From Subtercola sp. Z020 (lineage in GTDB: Bacteria > Actinomycetota > Actinomycetes > Actinomycetales > Microbacteriaceae), in assembly GCF_002931235.1 (NCBI RefSeq), contig NZ_PSTT01000040.1, positions 1 to 64,000 of the forward strand: DNA of 64,000 bases, in the 5' to 3' direction. Shown here in pieces: positions 42,571 through 55,824 of this stretch. Made by a program: the position numbers and the translations under genes. Position 1 is the first letter of the stretch. Each line of letters starts with the position of its first letter. The notes beneath the pieces were generated by a model. The model did not search any database. It saw only the letters and a list, made by a program, of their open reading frames with translations, and was not told where the DNA came from.

Positions 42571-43016
42571 CGACCCACGTTCTCGTGCTGAACGGCCCGA
42601 ACCTCGGGCGGCTCGGCAGCCGTGAGCCCGATGTCTATGGGCACCAGGATCTGGCTGCGCTCCAGCTGCTGCTCGACGACAGCGCGCCGGCGGGGTTCAC
42701 CGTCGAGGTTCGGCAGACCGACAGCGAGTCGGAGCTGATCGCCTGGCTGCACGGGGCCGTGGATGCCCGAACCCCGGTCATCCTGAACCCCGCCGCCTTC
42801 ACGCACTACTCGTACGGGCTGCGGGATGCCGCCGCTCTCGTCACGAAGGCCGGAGTGCCGCTGATCGAGGTGCACATCTCGAACCCGCACGCGCGCGAGA
42901 CGTTCCGGCACACCAGCGTGATCTCGGGCATCGCCACCGGGGTGATCGCGGGATTCGGATTCGACGGCTACCGCATGGCCCTCGAACACCTCGCGCGCAT
43001 CTCGACTACACTGTGA
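42567..43016 (+). CDS. aroQ: Type II 3-dehydroquinate dehydratase
   Basis: The 149-residue protein has the type II pattern [20 protein letters not shown] with the reactive tyrosine (Tyr24 region), [31 protein letters not shown] and [20 protein letters not shown]. It dehydrates dehydroquinate by the trans route. With aroB, aroK, aroC and aroE here, only the DAHP and EPSP synthase steps are missing from the window. GTG at 42567 overlaps aroB. Its 3' end contains the likely efp promoter. Confidence 0.95.
   Translation: MTTHVLVLNGPNLGRLGSREPDVYGHQDLAALQLLLDDSAPAGFTVEVRQTDSESELIAWLHGAVDARTPVILNPAAFTHYSYGLRDAAALVTKAGVPLIEVHISNPHARETFRHTSVISGIATGVIAGFGFDGYRMALEHLARISTTL
43007..43012 (+). promoter_or_regulatory. 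Possible -10 element for efp-nusB
   Basis: TACACT overlaps the last codons of aroQ. Transcription would start near 43019, giving a leader of about 53 bases. Confidence 0.45.
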
Positions 43017-43071
43017 TGTCGGGTCGGAACGGCCCCCTCCCACTTCCCAACCGAATGGATCCACCTCTCTC

Positions 43072-43635
43072 ATGGCCTCGACAAGCGACATCCGTAACGG
43101 CGTAGTGATGAAGATCGACGGCCAGCTCTGGGCTGTCATCGAATTCCAGCACGTCAAGCCCGGCAAGGGTGGCGCCTTCGTGCGCACCAAGATCAAGAAC
43201 GTGCTCTCGGGCAAGGTCGTCGACCGTACCTTCAACGCCGGCGCGAAGATCGAGACGGCCAACGTCGACCGTCGCGACTACACCTACTCGTACAACGACG
43301 GCCAGGACTTCGTGTTCATGGACAATGACACCTACGAGCAGCTGAGCGTGAGCGACAAGGTCGTCGGCGACGCGAAGAACTACATGCTCGAGAACCAGCC
43401 CGTCACGATCGCCCTGCACGAAGACGCACCCCTCTATGTGGAGCTGCCGGCGTCTGTGACGCTCGAGATCACCTACACCGAGCCGGGCCTGCAGGGCGAC
43501 CGGTCGACCGGTGGCACCAAGCCCGCCACGGTCGAGACCGGCGCCGAGATCCAGGTGCCGCTCTTCCTCGAGCAGGGCACCAAGGTCAAGGTCGACACCC
43601 GCACCGGCGACTACCTCGGCCGCGTCAGCGACTAG
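43072..43635 (+). CDS. efp: Translation elongation factor P
   Basis: The 187-residue protein has the three EF-P domains; the loop that reaches the ribosomal P-site is [10 protein letters not shown] with Lys32 at the tip. This is the lysine modified in E. coli, but no EpmA/EpmB is in the window, and unmodified EF-P is usual in many actinobacteria. EF-P relieves stalling at proline runs; several proteins here (SecD linker, PriA linker, AroC tail) are proline-rich. nusB follows 14 bases later. Confidence 0.97.
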   Translation: MASTSDIRNGVVMKIDGQLWAVIEFQHVKPGKGGAFVRTKIKNVLSGKVVDRTFNAGAKIETANVDRRDYTYSYNDGQDFVFMDNDTYEQLSVSDKVVGDAKNYMLENQPVTIALHEDAPLYVELPASVTLEITYTEPGLQGDRSTGGTKPATVETGAEIQVPLFLEQGTKVKVDTRTGDYLGRVSD

Positions 43636-43649
43636 GGCGCCCCTTCTCG

Positions 43650-44072
43650 ATGAGTGCACGCACCAAGGCCCGTAAGCGGGCGCTCGACGTTCTGTACGCG
43701 GCAGACGTTCGCCAGATCTCGATCAACGAGTCGCTCGCGGCCGAGGCGGCCCGGGCGCTGACCGAGCCCTCCCGCGAGGCGTCGTGGGAGTACGCCCGCG
43801 AGATCGTCGACGGCGTCGTCGCCCACGGCTACGAGATCGACGAACTGATCGAGACCTACGCCGTCGGGTGGACCCTCGGCCGCATGCCGCACGTCGACAG
43901 GGCACTGCTGCGCATCGGCATCTGGGAGATCCTCTACAACGACGCGGTTCCGGATGCCGTGGCCATCGCCGAGGCTGTCGAAGCCGCGCAGTCGATGTCG
44001 ACCGACGACTCGGCCGGCTTCCTCAACGGCATCCTGGCCAAGATCGCCCAGACGAAGGGCGTCGCCCACTAG
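43650..44072 (+). CDS. nusB: Transcription antitermination factor NusB
   Basis: The 140-residue all-helical protein begins SARTKARKRALDVLYAADVR and has the family end 'DDSAGFLNGILAKIAQ'. NusB with NusE (S10) binds boxA RNA in rRNA leaders and lets polymerase read through. ATG at 43650. The pyr operon leader starts only a few bases after its stop codon. Confidence 0.95.
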   Translation: MSARTKARKRALDVLYAADVRQISINESLAAEAARALTEPSREASWEYAREIVDGVVAHGYEIDELIETYAVGWTLGRMPHVDRALLRIGIWEILYNDAVPDAVAIAEAVEAAQSMSTDDSAGFLNGILAKIAQTKGVAH

Positions 44073-44076
44073 CTGG

Positions 44077-44140
44077 TAGGCTGGCGTCATCACGACAACC
44101 TTTAAGAGCCGTACTGTGAGACGGAGAAGGGAGTCAGGGA
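44077..44140 (+). promoter_or_regulatory. pyr operon promoter and PyrR-binding RNA loop
   Basis: TAGGCT (44077-44082) is the likely -10, with transcription starting near 44089. The leader then holds CCTTTAA (44099-44105), a short stem CCGT (44109-44112) with ACGG (44121-44124) around a purine-rich loop ACTGTGAG, and AAGGG (44127-44131), which pairs with the first CCTTT. This is the layout of the PyrR-binding loop of Bacillus pyr leaders (CTTTAA, GAGAG-like loop, GAAGG). No terminator follows; the loop's 3' side covers the region just before the pyrR ATG, so binding should block translation, as shown for Mycobacterium smegmatis pyrR. Confidence 0.8.
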
Positions 44141-44734
44141 ATGGCGCGCACTGTGCTGTCTCAGGCTGACATTTCGCGGGCGCTGACCCGCATCTCGCAC
44201 GAGATCCTCGAGTCCAACCGCGGAGCCGCGGGGCTCGTCATCCTCGGCGTTCCGACGCGCGGCGTGTTCCTAGCCCGGCGCATCGCAGAGATCATCCAGC
44301 GTATCGAACCGGGTGCACCGGCCTCGCTGGTGGGGGCGCTCGACGCGACGATGTACCGCGACGACCTCGCCCGGAACGTGACCCGCACCCCGCAGCCGAC
44401 CGACATTCCGGCCGGGGGAGTCGACGGCAAAACCGTGGTGCTCGTCGACGACGTGCTCTACTCCGGCCGCACCATCCGCGCGGCGCTCGACGCACTCAGC
44501 GACATCGGCCGCCCGCGCGTGGTGAGGCTCGCCGTGCTGGTCGACCGCGGGCACCGCGAGCTGCCGATCCGCGCCGACTTCGTGGGCAAGAACCTGCCGA
44601 CCTCGACCGACGAGCGCATCAACGTGCGGCTCGGCGAGGTCGACGAGGTCGAAGAGGTGAGCATCGAAGGCCCGAGGGTCTTCCACGACGGCTACGACGA
44701 AGGCAGCGACGAACCCGACGGAGGCACCCGTTGA
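44141..44734 (+). CDS. pyrR: Pyr operon RNA-binding regulator / uracil phosphoribosyltransferase PyrR
   Basis: The 197-residue protein has the type I PRTase fold, with the PRPP loop [20 protein letters not shown] and the family region [17 protein letters not shown]. PyrR binds pyr mRNA when UMP is high and also has weak uracil phosphoribosyltransferase activity. A matching RNA loop lies in its own leader. Its TGA overlaps the TTG start of pyrB. Confidence 0.96.
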   Translation: MARTVLSQADISRALTRISHEILESNRGAAGLVILGVPTRGVFLARRIAEIIQRIEPGAPASLVGALDATMYRDDLARNVTRTPQPTDIPAGGVDGKTVVLVDDVLYSGRTIRAALDALSDIGRPRVVRLAVLVDRGHRELPIRADFVGKNLPTSTDERINVRLGEVDEVEEVSIEGPRVFHDGYDEGSDEPDGGTR

Positions 44735-45702
44735 GGCACCTCCTGTCGACGAAGAACCTGAGCCGCGACGAGGCCCTGCAGATCCTCGACGTCGCCGAAG
44801 ACATGGCCGCGGTCAACGAGCGTGAGGTCAGGAAGCTGCCCGCCCTCCGCGGCAAGACGATCGTGAACCTCTTCTTCGAGGATTCCACCCGCACGCGCAT
44901 CTCGTTCGAGGCTGCCGCCAAACGCCTGAGCGCCGACGTCATCAACTTCAGCGCCAAGGGGTCGAGCGTCTCGAAGGGCGAGAGCCTCAAGGACACGGCG
45001 CAGACTCTGGCGGCGATGGGTGCCGACGGCGTCGTCATCCGGCACCACGCCAGCGGTGCGCCGCAGGTGCTCGCCGAGAGCGACTGGATCGACGCCCCCA
45101 TCGTGAACGCGGGCGACGGCACGCACGAGCATCCCACCCAGGCGCTGCTCGACGCCTTCACGATCCGGCGTCGGTTGTTCGGCAGCACGAGCCGCGGCCG
45201 CGACCTCGCCGGTGTGAGCGTGGTGATCGTCGGCGACATCCTGCACTCCCGCGTCGCGCGTTCGAACCTGTGGCTGCTCGAGACGCTCGGTGCCGCGGTG
45301 ACCTTCGTCGCGCCGGCCACACTCATTCCGTTCGGCGCCGAGGCGGCGAACTGGCCGGCGGCAATCAGCTACGACCTCGACGGAACGCTCCGCGAGACGC
45401 GGCCCGACGTCGTCATGATGCTGCGCATCCAGAGCGAACGGATGAACGCCGCCTTCTTTCCCAATGCCCGCGAGTACGCGCGAGAGTGGGGTCTCGACGA
45501 CGCGCGGCTCGCCGCGCTCGGCCCCGATACGATGGTGATGCACCCCGGCCCCATGAACCGCGGCCTGGAGATCTCCGCTGCGGCAGCAGACTCGCCCCGG
45601 TCGACCGTGCTCGAGCAGGTCGCGAACGGAGTCTCCGTGCGCATGGCGGTTCTCTACCTGCTCGTGTCGGGCCAGGCCGGCGAAGGAAAGGCGAACGCGT
45701 GA
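44731..45702 (+). CDS. pyrB: Aspartate carbamoyltransferase catalytic subunit
   Basis: The 323-residue enzyme joins carbamoyl phosphate to aspartate. The carbamoyl-phosphate motif is [20 protein letters not shown], followed by [14 protein letters not shown], and the aspartate side has [11 protein letters not shown]. Start is TTG at 44731, overlapping the pyrR stop (TTGA); no better start exists. No pyrI regulatory gene follows. It overlaps pyrC by four bases. Confidence 0.97.
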   Translation: MRHLLSTKNLSRDEALQILDVAEDMAAVNEREVRKLPALRGKTIVNLFFEDSTRTRISFEAAAKRLSADVINFSAKGSSVSKGESLKDTAQTLAAMGADGVVIRHHASGAPQVLAESDWIDAPIVNAGDGTHEHPTQALLDAFTIRRRLFGSTSRGRDLAGVSVVIVGDILHSRVARSNLWLLETLGAAVTFVAPATLIPFGAEAANWPAAISYDLDGTLRETRPDVVMMLRIQSERMNAAFFPNAREYAREWGLDDARLAALGPDTMVMHPGPMNRGLEISAAAADSPRSTVLEQVANGVSVRMAVLYLLVSGQAGEGKANA

Positions 45703-47054
45703 GCAACCCCACCTACCTGATCGTCGGGGCGACCCTCCCGACCGGCGAGCGAGCCGACCTGCTGGTTCAGGATGCCCGGCTCACCCATGTCGGGCGTGAC
45801 GCCTCCGGCGAGAGCAGCAGCGACGCCATCCGCATCGACGCCGACGGCCTCGTCGCGCTGCCCGGGCTCGTCGACCTGCACACCCACCTCCGGGAGCCCG
45901 GCTTCGAGCAGAGCGAGACCGTGCTGAGCGGCACCCGAGCCGCCGCGGCGGGCGGTTTCACGAGCGTCTTCCCGATGGCGAACACGCTTCCCGTCTCCGA
46001 CACCGCCGGAGTGGTCGAGCAGGTCATGACGCTCGGCGACGACGCGGGCTACGCGACCGTGCGCCCCATCGGCGCCGTGACGGTGGGCCTCGCCGGGGAG
46101 CGCCTCAGCGAGATCGGCGCAATGGCGCACTCGAAGGCCCGCGTGCGGGTGTTCTCCGACGACGGCAAGTGCGTGCACGATTCGCTGCTGATGCGCCGCG
46201 CCCTCGAATACGTGAAGACGTTCGATGGCGTCGTGGCGCAGCACGCCCAGGACCCGCGGCTCACCGAGAACGCGCAGATGAACGAGGGCGCCCTCTCGAG
46301 CGAACTCGGGCTGAAGGGCTGGCCGGCCGTCGCCGAGGAGTCGGTCATCGCCCGCGACGTGCTGCTCGCCGAGCACGTGGGAGCACGGCTGCATGTCTGC
46401 CACGTCTCCACCGCCGGGTCGGTCGAGGTCATCCGCTGGGCGAAGTCCCGCGGCATCGTCGTCACCGCCGAAGCCACCCCGCACCACCTGCTGCTGACCG
46501 AAGACCTGGCGCGCAGCTACGACGCCCGGTACAAGGTGAACCCGCCCCTTCGCCGCGACGAAGACGTGCGCGCACTGCGGGAGGGCCTCGCCGACGGCAC
46601 GATCGACATCATCGCGACCGACCACGCCCCGCACCCGAGGGAGTCGAAGGAATCGGAGTGGGATGCGGCGAGCTTCGGCATGGTCGGCCTCGAGTCGGCG
46701 CTGAGCGTGGCCCAGACGGCCCTGGTCGACACCGGCCTGCTCACCTGGAACGACATCGCCCGGGTGCTCTCCCGCACCCCCGCCGAGATCGGCCGGCTCG
46801 CCGACCACAGCCACTCCTTCGAACCCGGGTCGCCGGCGAACTTCGCCCTGCACGACCCGAGCACGTCGACGACGTTCGAGCTCGACCGCCTGGCCGGCAA
46901 GAGTGACAACTCGCCGTTCCTCGGCCGCACCCTCTCGGGTCGCGTGGAGCACACCTTCCATCACGGGTACCCGACCGTCTCCGCCGGCCGGGTGCTCGCG
47001 AGCGACACCGTCGCGGCCTCGGCCGCGCGCTGGAAAGCAGGTATCACCTCGTGA
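45699..47054 (+). CDS. pyrC: Dihydroorotase
   Basis: The 451-residue class I dihydroorotase has metal-binding [15 protein letters not shown] (His-x-His), a catalytic region [16 protein letters not shown], further histidines in RLHVCHVST and the late aspartate in IIATDHAPH. It closes carbamoyl-aspartate to dihydroorotate. In many bacteria the carboxylated lysine of this class is present; here the region '[17 protein letters not shown]' holds the expected part. GTG at 45699. Coupled on both sides. Confidence 0.95.
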   Translation: MSNPTYLIVGATLPTGERADLLVQDARLTHVGRDASGESSSDAIRIDADGLVALPGLVDLHTHLREPGFEQSETVLSGTRAAAAGGFTSVFPMANTLPVSDTAGVVEQVMTLGDDAGYATVRPIGAVTVGLAGERLSEIGAMAHSKARVRVFSDDGKCVHDSLLMRRALEYVKTFDGVVAQHAQDPRLTENAQMNEGALSSELGLKGWPAVAEESVIARDVLLAEHVGARLHVCHVSTAGSVEVIRWAKSRGIVVTAEATPHHLLLTEDLARSYDARYKVNPPLRRDEDVRALREGLADGTIDIIATDHAPHPRESKESEWDAASFGMVGLESALSVAQTALVDTGLLTWNDIARVLSRTPAEIGRLADHSHSFEPGSPANFALHDPSTSTTFELDRLAGKSDNSPFLGRTLSGRVEHTFHHGYPTVSAGRVLASDTVAASAARWKAGITS

Positions 47055-47692
47055 ACAATCTCGGCCCCGCCCTCATCGTGTTCGCGGTTCTGGTCGTTCT
47101 CTACCTCGGCATGCTGCTCGGCTGGCGCGCGCGAAAGCGACGCCAGGCCGGCTTCGCCGCCGCCGCTGTGACTCCGCAGGATGCCGGTGCTCTGCTCCTG
47201 GAAGCCCCCATGCTCTACGTGGCGACCACTCCCGCGAACAAGCCGCTCGAACGCCTCACCCTCCCCGGGCTCGCGTTCCGCGGCAGGGGAACCTTCATCG
47301 TCTGGGAGAAGGGCGTGACGCTCTCGATCAACGGTGAGCCCGACGTCTACGTTCCGTTCGGCAACATCCGCTCGATCGGAACCTCCACCTACACCATCGA
47401 CCGCGTCGTCGAGTCGGGCGGGCTCGTACGCCTCGACTGGACCACGCCCCTGGTCGGCGACGAGAGGGCCCGCACGGTCGCCGCGACAGCGGGTGCCACC
47501 CGCACTGAGAAGCGGGCCATCCTGGCTGCCGCAGCCGCGGGCGACCGACCCTCGACCGCGAACATCGAATCGTACGTACGCATCCTCGACACCGCCGACA
47601 GCGCCCGCGTGCTGAGCACCGTGCAGGCGCACCTCCCCGCAACAGACACCCCCGACTCAGACACCCCGAAACAGGAAGGCCAGGTCGCGTGA
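47051..47692 (+). CDS. PH-like-domain membrane protein of the pyr operon
   Basis: The 213-residue protein has one N-terminal membrane segment ([19 protein letters not shown]), a basic stop-transfer (RARKRRQ), and a beta-rich domain '[20 protein letters not shown]', then [16 protein letters not shown], like a bacterial PH domain. A gene of this type lies between pyrC and carA in mycobacteria too (annotated as an export or membrane protein), so the position is old. It has no enzymatic motif. A scaffold or transport-linked role in pyrimidine metabolism is possible but unproved. Overlaps at both ends are four bases (GTGA). Confidence 0.8.
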   Translation: MNNLGPALIVFAVLVVLYLGMLLGWRARKRRQAGFAAAAVTPQDAGALLLEAPMLYVATTPANKPLERLTLPGLAFRGRGTFIVWEKGVTLSINGEPDVYVPFGNIRSIGTSTYTIDRVVESGGLVRLDWTTPLVGDERARTVAATAGATRTEKRAILAAAAAGDRPSTANIESYVRILDTADSARVLSTVQAHLPATDTPDSDTPKQEGQVA

Positions 47693-48833
47693 TCGCCACC
47701 GAACCGGCAGTATTCGTTCTCGAAGACGGCAATCGCTACGTCGGACGGGCCTACGGCGCCCGCGGGCGCACCTTCGGCGAGGCCGTCTTCGCCACCGGCA
47801 TGACCGGCTACCAGGAAACCCTCACCGACCCGTCGTACGCCGGCCAGATCGTCATGATGACGGCCCCGCACATCGGCAACACCGGCACCAACGACGAAGA
47901 CCTCGAATCGGCCCGCATCTGGGTCTCGGGCTACGTCGTGCGCGATCCCTCGCGCATCGTCTCCAACCACCGTGCGACCCGGTCGCTCAACGACGATCTC
48001 GTGCGTGACGGCGTGGTCGGCATCAGCGGCATCGACACCCGCGCGGTCACCCGGCACCTCCGGTCATCCGGTGCCATGCGAGCGGGCGTGTTCTCGGGGC
48101 CTGATTTCGAGCTGGCTCCGGATGCCCAACTGCGCCTGGTGCGGGAGAGCGCAGAGATGGCGGGGCAGAACCTCTCCAATCGGGTCTCGACGCCCGAGCG
48201 CTACACGGTCACGGCCGTCGGCGACAGGGTCGGATCGGTCGCGGTGCTCGACCTCGGGGTGAAGACCTCGACACTGAACTACCTCGCTGCGCGCGGCTTC
48301 GACGTCGAGGTGCTGCCCGAGTCGACCAGCTCGGCCGAGGTGCTCGCGCTCGAGCCCAGTGCGCTCTTCTACTCGAACGGGCCCGGCGACCCCGAGGCAT
48401 CCGAAGGCCATGTGCAGGTGCTGCGCGACGTTCTGCGGGCCGGGGTGCCGTACTTCGGCATCTGCTTCGGCAACCAGCTGCTCGGCCGCGCGCTGGGCTT
48501 CGGAACCTACAAGCTGCCCTTCGGTCACCGCGGCATCAACCAGCCGGTGCTCGACCGCACGACCGGTCGGGTCGAGATCACGAGCCAGAACCACGGCTTC
48601 GCAGTCGACGCGCCGCTCACCGGCGTCGTCGACAGCCCCGCCGGCTTCGGCCGGGTCGAGGTGAGCCACATCAGCCTCAACGACGACGTGGTGGAGGGCA
48701 TCCGCTGCCTCGACATCGACGCGTTCAGCGTGCAGTACCACCCGGAGGCGGCCGCGGGCCCCCACGACTCCATGTACCTCTTCGACCGTTTCAGAGACAT
48801 GGTTCTCGCTCTGCAGAAGGATGAGATCAAGTA

Positions 48834-48834
<1 letters not shown>
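47689..48834 (+). CDS. carA: Carbamoyl-phosphate synthase small (glutaminase) subunit
   Basis: The 381-residue subunit takes ammonia from glutamine for CarB. The nucleophile is Cys259 in [17 protein letters not shown], with His351 and Glu353 in [14 protein letters not shown]. The N-terminal domain carries '[20 protein letters not shown]'. GTG at 47689. Its TAA shares a base with the carB ATG (TAATG). Confidence 0.97.
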
Positions 48835-52144
<3,310 letters not shown>

Positions 52145-52148
<4 letters not shown>

Positions 52149-53104
52149 CGGTCGGCTCGGGTGCGGGCGTCGGTGCGGGCTCGGGTGCGGATTCGGCTGC
52201 GGGATCGGATGCGGGCTCGGGTGCGGGCTTCGGTGCGCGGCTCGCGGAGGTGTTCGCCACCCGCGGGCAGCTCTGTGTCGGCATCGATCCGCACGACTAC
52301 CTGCTCGACGCCTGGGACCTGCCGCGATCGGCCGCCGGGGTGCGCGAGTTCGGTCTGCGGGTGGTGGATGCCGCGGCCGGCCGGGTGGGCATCCTGAAGC
52401 CGCAGGTGGCGTTCTTCGAACTGCACGGGTCGGCCGGTTTCGCGGCCCTGGAGCAGGTGCTCGAGGCGGCTAGGGCCGCCGGCCTGCTGGTGATCGCCGA
52501 CGCGAAGCGGGGCGACATCGGAACGAGTGCGGAAGCTTACGGGCGGGCCTGGCTCGAGCCGGGTTCGCCGCTGGAGGCCGATGCGGTGACGCTCGCGGCC
52601 TACGCCGGTGTCGGCTCGCTGGTGCCGGTGTTCGAGCTCGCCGAGCAGCACGGCAAGGGAGCGTTCGTGCTGAGCGCCACGTCGAACCCCGAGTCGTTCG
52701 CCCTGCAGACGGCGCGCGCGAGCTGGCAGGGAGAGCACTACTCCTCCTCAGGGCTCGTCGCCGAAGAAGTTCTCACACACAACCGGGCCCAGGCGGGATC
52801 CGGCCACGGCGGCACGGGCCGCATCGGTAACATCGGACTCGTGCTTGGAGCTACGAAGAACCTCACCGACTACGGGATCGACCGCGGCGGCCTGTCGGCC
52901 GGCCCGGCCGTTCCGGTGCTGGCGCCCGGCTTCGGGTTCCAGGGCGCGACGTTCGCCGATGTGCGGCGGGTGTTCGGGCCGCTGGCGGGGTCGACGGTGG
53001 TCGCCGTGTCGAGGTCTGTGCTGCAGGCCGGTCCGCGAAGGCTCGAGCAGAGCATCCAGAACCAGGTCGACGAACTCGCCGCCGCGATCGGGGCATCCCA
53101 GTGA
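52145..53104 (+). CDS. pyrF: Orotidine-5'-phosphate decarboxylase, actinobacterial type
   Basis: The 319-residue enzyme makes UMP. The core starts near residue 32 ([20 protein letters not shown]); the catalytic lysine is Lys121 in [20 protein letters not shown], the mark of the longer type II family; the phosphate loop is [10 protein letters not shown]. Before the core are 28 residues of Gly/Ser/Ala repeats (units [12 protein letters not shown]) coded by seven 12-base tandem units. That extension is not part of the enzyme and may be disordered. GTG at 52145 is coupled to carB; no other start between it and the core is better placed. Confidence 0.95.
52154..52237 (+). repeat. Seven tandem 12-base units in the 5' end of pyrF
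   Basis: Units of the type GGCTCGGGTGCG follow one another without a gap; three of the seven are identical, and the others differ at a few bases. Each codes four residues. The multiple-of-three unit length means copy number can change without breaking the frame. Confidence 0.9.
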
Positions 53105-54090
53105 AGCCGCCGGAGGTCGACAGGATCGCCGCCTCACGGGCAGCCGTTGCAGCCCGTCGTGCCCGGGCCGAGGTGAAGAACGCCGTCGTCGCCGGAACGC
53201 GTGACGCCTCCGACGTCGTCGCGGCAGGCCTGGCCGACCCGGCCGGCGCGGAGGGCAGCCTCCGTGTGCGCGAACTGCTGCTGTGTATCCCGGGTCTCGG
53301 CCCGGTGCGCGCCGAGCGGGTGCTCGACCGGCTCGGCATCTCGCCGTCGAAACGGGTGGGCGGTCTCGGCCGGCACCAGCAGGGGCGGCTGCTGCAGTTC
53401 CTGGGGGAGCGCGCTGGTCGAGCCGGTGAGGCATCCGACGGCGCCTCGGCCCAGGCCGGAACGGCGGCGAACGGTGCGGCGGGCGGCGTGGGCGCGGGTG
53501 GCGGGTCGGCGGCCACCGTCGACACGAAGCTCGTCGTGCTCGCGGGGCCGACGGCTGTCGGTAAGGGCACGGTGTCGACCTACATCCGCGAGAACTATCC
53601 CGAGGTGAAACTCTCGGTCTCCGCCACGACCCGCAACCCGCGCCCCGGCGAGATCGACGGCGTCAGCTACTACTTCGTGACCGATGACGAGTTCGACCGC
53701 ATGGTCGCGGAGGGCGAGTTCCTCGAGTGGGCTGTCGTGCACAACCAGTCCCGCTACGGAACGCCGCGCGGGCCGGTGCAGGCCGCGCTCGACTCCGGGC
53801 GCAGTGTTCTGCTGGAGATCGACATCCAGGGGGCGAGGCAGGTGCGGGCATCCATGCCGGAAGCTGTTCTCGTCTTTCTGCTGCCGCCCACCTGGGAAGA
53901 GCTGGTGCGCCGTCTGATCGGCCGCGGCACGGAATCGGGCGAGGAGCAGGCGCGCCGGCTCACGACGGCGAAGGTCGAACTGAAGGCCCAGAACGAGTTC
54001 GACCACCGTGTCGTGAACAACAAGGTCGAAGATGCGGCGCAGGAGGTCGTAGACTTGATGAATATTTCCGCTCTGCCCGCCCCGGCATGA
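53101..54090 (+). CDS. gmk: Fusion of mIHF-type DNA-binding domain and guanylate kinase
   Basis: The 329-residue protein has two parts. Residues 1-103 resemble the actinobacterial integration host factor mIHF: a basic helix [18 protein letters not shown], then the helix-two-turn-helix [20 protein letters not shown] and [21 protein letters not shown] 38-residue Gly/Ala linker follows. Residues 142-329 are guanylate kinase with the P-loop [11 protein letters not shown] (147-157), [13 protein letters not shown] and [13 protein letters not shown]. In mycobacteria mihF and gmk are separate neighbours, so here they appear joined in one frame with no stop or start between. GTG at 53101 overlaps pyrF. 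The kinase makes GDP from GMP; the first domain should bind DNA. Confidence 0.9.
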   Translation: MKPPEVDRIAASRAAVAARRARAEVKNAVVAGTRDASDVVAAGLADPAGAEGSLRVRELLLCIPGLGPVRAERVLDRLGISPSKRVGGLGRHQQGRLLQFLGERAGRAGEASDGASAQAGTAANGAAGGVGAGGGSAATVDTKLVVLAGPTAVGKGTVSTYIRENYPEVKLSVSATTRNPRPGEIDGVSYYFVTDDEFDRMVAEGEFLEWAVVHNQSRYGTPRGPVQAALDSGRSVLLEIDIQGARQVRASMPEAVLVFLLPPTWEELVRRLIGRGTESGEEQARRLTTAKVELKAQNEFDHRVVNNKVEDAAQEVVDLMNISALPAPA

Positions 54091-54142
54091 GCGACGGTCT
54101 GTTCCGCTTTCAGACGCCATCCCCGATTCAAGGAGTAACCCC

Positions 54143-54409
54143 ATGCCAGCCAAACCCCTCGGCATCATCGACCCGCCCATCGACGAACTGCTCTCGAAGG
54201 TCGACTCCAAGTACGCCCTCGTCATCTTCGCGTCGAAGCGCGCCCGCCAGATCAACGACTACTACGCCGACCTGCACGAAGGCAGCCTGTTCGACAACGT
54301 CGGGCCGCTCGTCGACTCCGGCATCGACGACAAGCCCCTGTCGATCGCGCTGCACGAGATCAACGAAGACAAGCTCACGGTGAAGGCGAACGCGCCCATC
54401 CCCGAGTAG
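54143..54409 (+). CDS. rpoZ: RNA polymerase omega subunit
   Basis: The 88-residue protein has the omega core '[20 protein letters not shown]' and [15 protein letters not shown]. It helps assemble RNA polymerase and in some species forms part of a ppGpp site. AAGGAG lies eight bases before the ATG. It follows gmk, as in most bacteria, and ends at a strong terminator that closes the pyr-gmk-rpoZ run. Confidence 0.96.
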   Translation: MPAKPLGIIDPPIDELLSKVDSKYALVIFASKRARQINDYYADLHEGSLFDNVGPLVDSGIDDKPLSIALHEINEDKLTVKANAPIPE

Positions 54410-54423
54410 TCAACCCTCCTGTT

Positions 54424-54466
54424 CGAAGAGCTCGCCGTCGCATCCCGACGGCGGGCTCTTCGTTTT
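54424..54466 (+). terminator. Rho-independent terminator after rpoZ
   Basis: CGAAGAGC and CGCCGTCG (54424-54440, one unpaired base) pair with CGACGGCG and GCTCTTCG (54446-54462) around CATCC, followed by TTTT. This is the clearest intrinsic terminator in the window. Confidence 0.92.
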
Positions 54467-54498
54467 CGTGCCCGCCACCGACCTGCCAGAGTAGGACC

Positions 54499-55824
54499 AT
54501 GAACATCGTCGTCGGAATCACCGGGGGAATCGCCGCATACAAAGCCGTCGGCGTCGTTCGCGGCTTCGTGCTGGCCGGCCACACCGTGCAGGTCATCGCC
54601 ACCGAGCACGCCCTGCGCTTCGTCGGCAAGCCGACCCTCGAAGCGATCTCCCGCAACACGGTGCACACCGACCTCTACGAGGGGGTCGCCGAGGTGCGGC
54701 ACGTCGCTCTCGGCCAGGCTGCCGACCTCATCGTGATCGCCCCGACGACCGCGAACACCCTCGCCAAGCTCGCGGGCGGGCTCGCGGATGATCTGCTGGG
54801 CAACACGGTGCTCGCCAGCCGCGCGCCCGTTCTCCTCGCTCCCGCGATGCACACCGAGATGTGGCAGAACGCCGCCACGGTGGCGAATGTGGCCACCCTG
54901 CGGTCGCGGGGGTTCCACCTCATCGGCCCGGCGGTGGGGCAGCTCACCGGTTCGGACTCCGGGCCGGGGCGGATGTCGGAGCCCGACGAGATCGTCGCCG
55001 CCGGCCTTGCGCTGCTGCCCGGCGGGTCGGCGGCCGGCGACGCCGTCGTCGGTGGTGCTGCCGATGCACTGCCGGCCGTTGATGGACTCGGCGACGCCCT
55101 CGTCGGTGGTGCCGCCGATGCGCTGCCGGCCGCCGACGGAGACCTGAAGGGGCTCCGCATCCTGATCTCCGCCGGGGGAACCCGCGAGCCGCTCGACCCG
55201 GTGCGCTTTCTCGGCAACCGCTCCAGCGGCAAGCAGGGCGTCGCCTTCGCCGAGGCCGCCCTCAGCCGGGGCGCGCGCGTGACCCTCGTGGCCGCGCACC
55301 TCGAGGTGCCCGCGCCCCGGGGCGCCGAGGTGCACGCGGTCGAGACCGCCGAACAGCTGCGTACCGAGATGGTCGCGCTGCTGCCCGAGAACGACATCGT
55401 CATCATGGCGGCCGCCGTCGCCGACTACCGGCCGCGGGAGGTCGCAGAGGGCAAGATCAAGAAAGACGTCACCGGCGACGTGCTGACCCTCGAGCTGGTG
55501 AAGAACCCCGACATCCTGGCCGAGCTCGCGGCCGATCGTGCCCCGGACCAGACGGTCGTCGGGTTCGCCGCCGAGACCGCCGCCACCCGCGAGGAGCTTC
55601 TCGAGCTCGGTCGCACGAAGGCCGCCCGCAAACGTGCGGACTATCTTGTCCTCAACAGGGTGGGTTGGTCGGAGGGTTTTGCCACAGACGGCAACACGGT
55701 CGTGGTGCTCGATGCGGCCGGGCATATAGTGATCGAGGCCACCGGCTCGAAGCTGTCAGTGGCAAACAGCATTCTGAATGTGCTGGCAGACACCGGCAGT
55801 TCGATTCCCCCAGGAGCACTATGA
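54499..55824 (+). CDS. coaBC: Bifunctional phosphopantothenoylcysteine decarboxylase/synthetase
   Basis: The 441-residue protein makes 4'-phosphopantetheine for coenzyme A. The N-terminal CoaC flavoprotein has [35 protein letters not shown] and the catalytic PAMHTEMW; the CoaB part begins near 219 with [20 protein letters not shown], and AAAVADYRP is also seen. Between them, residues 180-215 are an 18-residue unit repeated twice ([18 protein letters not shown] and a sister), which relatives do not need. ATG at 54499 follows the terminator; the gene starts a new unit with metK. Confidence 0.94.
   Translation: MNIVVGITGGIAAYKAVGVVRGFVLAGHTVQVIATEHALRFVGKPTLEAISRNTVHTDLYEGVAEVRHVALGQAADLIVIAPTTANTLAKLAGGLADDLLGNTVLASRAPVLLAPAMHTEMWQNAATVANVATLRSRGFHLIGPAVGQLTGSDSGPGRMSEPDEIVAAGLALLPGGSAAGDAVVGGAADALPAVDGLGDALVGGAADALPAADGDLKGLRILISAGGTREPLDPVRFLGNRSSGKQGVAFAEAALSRGARVTLVAAHLEVPAPRGAEVHAVETAEQLRTEMVALLPENDIVIMAAAVADYRPREVAEGKIKKDVTGDVLTLELVKNPDILAELAADRAPDQTVVGFAAETAATREELLELGRTKAARKRADYLVLNRVGWSEGFATDGNTVVVLDAAGHIVIEATGSKLSVANSILNVLADTGSSIPPGAL
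55036..55143 (+). repeat. 54-base tandem duplication inside coaBC
   Basis: Bases 55036-55089 and 55090-55143 are two copies of one 54-base unit, differing at only a handful of positions, in frame. It lengthens the CoaC-CoaB linker by 18 residues. Confidence 0.85.

Noticed and set aside
52154-52237. CRISPR-like repeats
   Set aside because: Units are 12 bases without spacers and are coding; no cas gene is present anywhere in the window.
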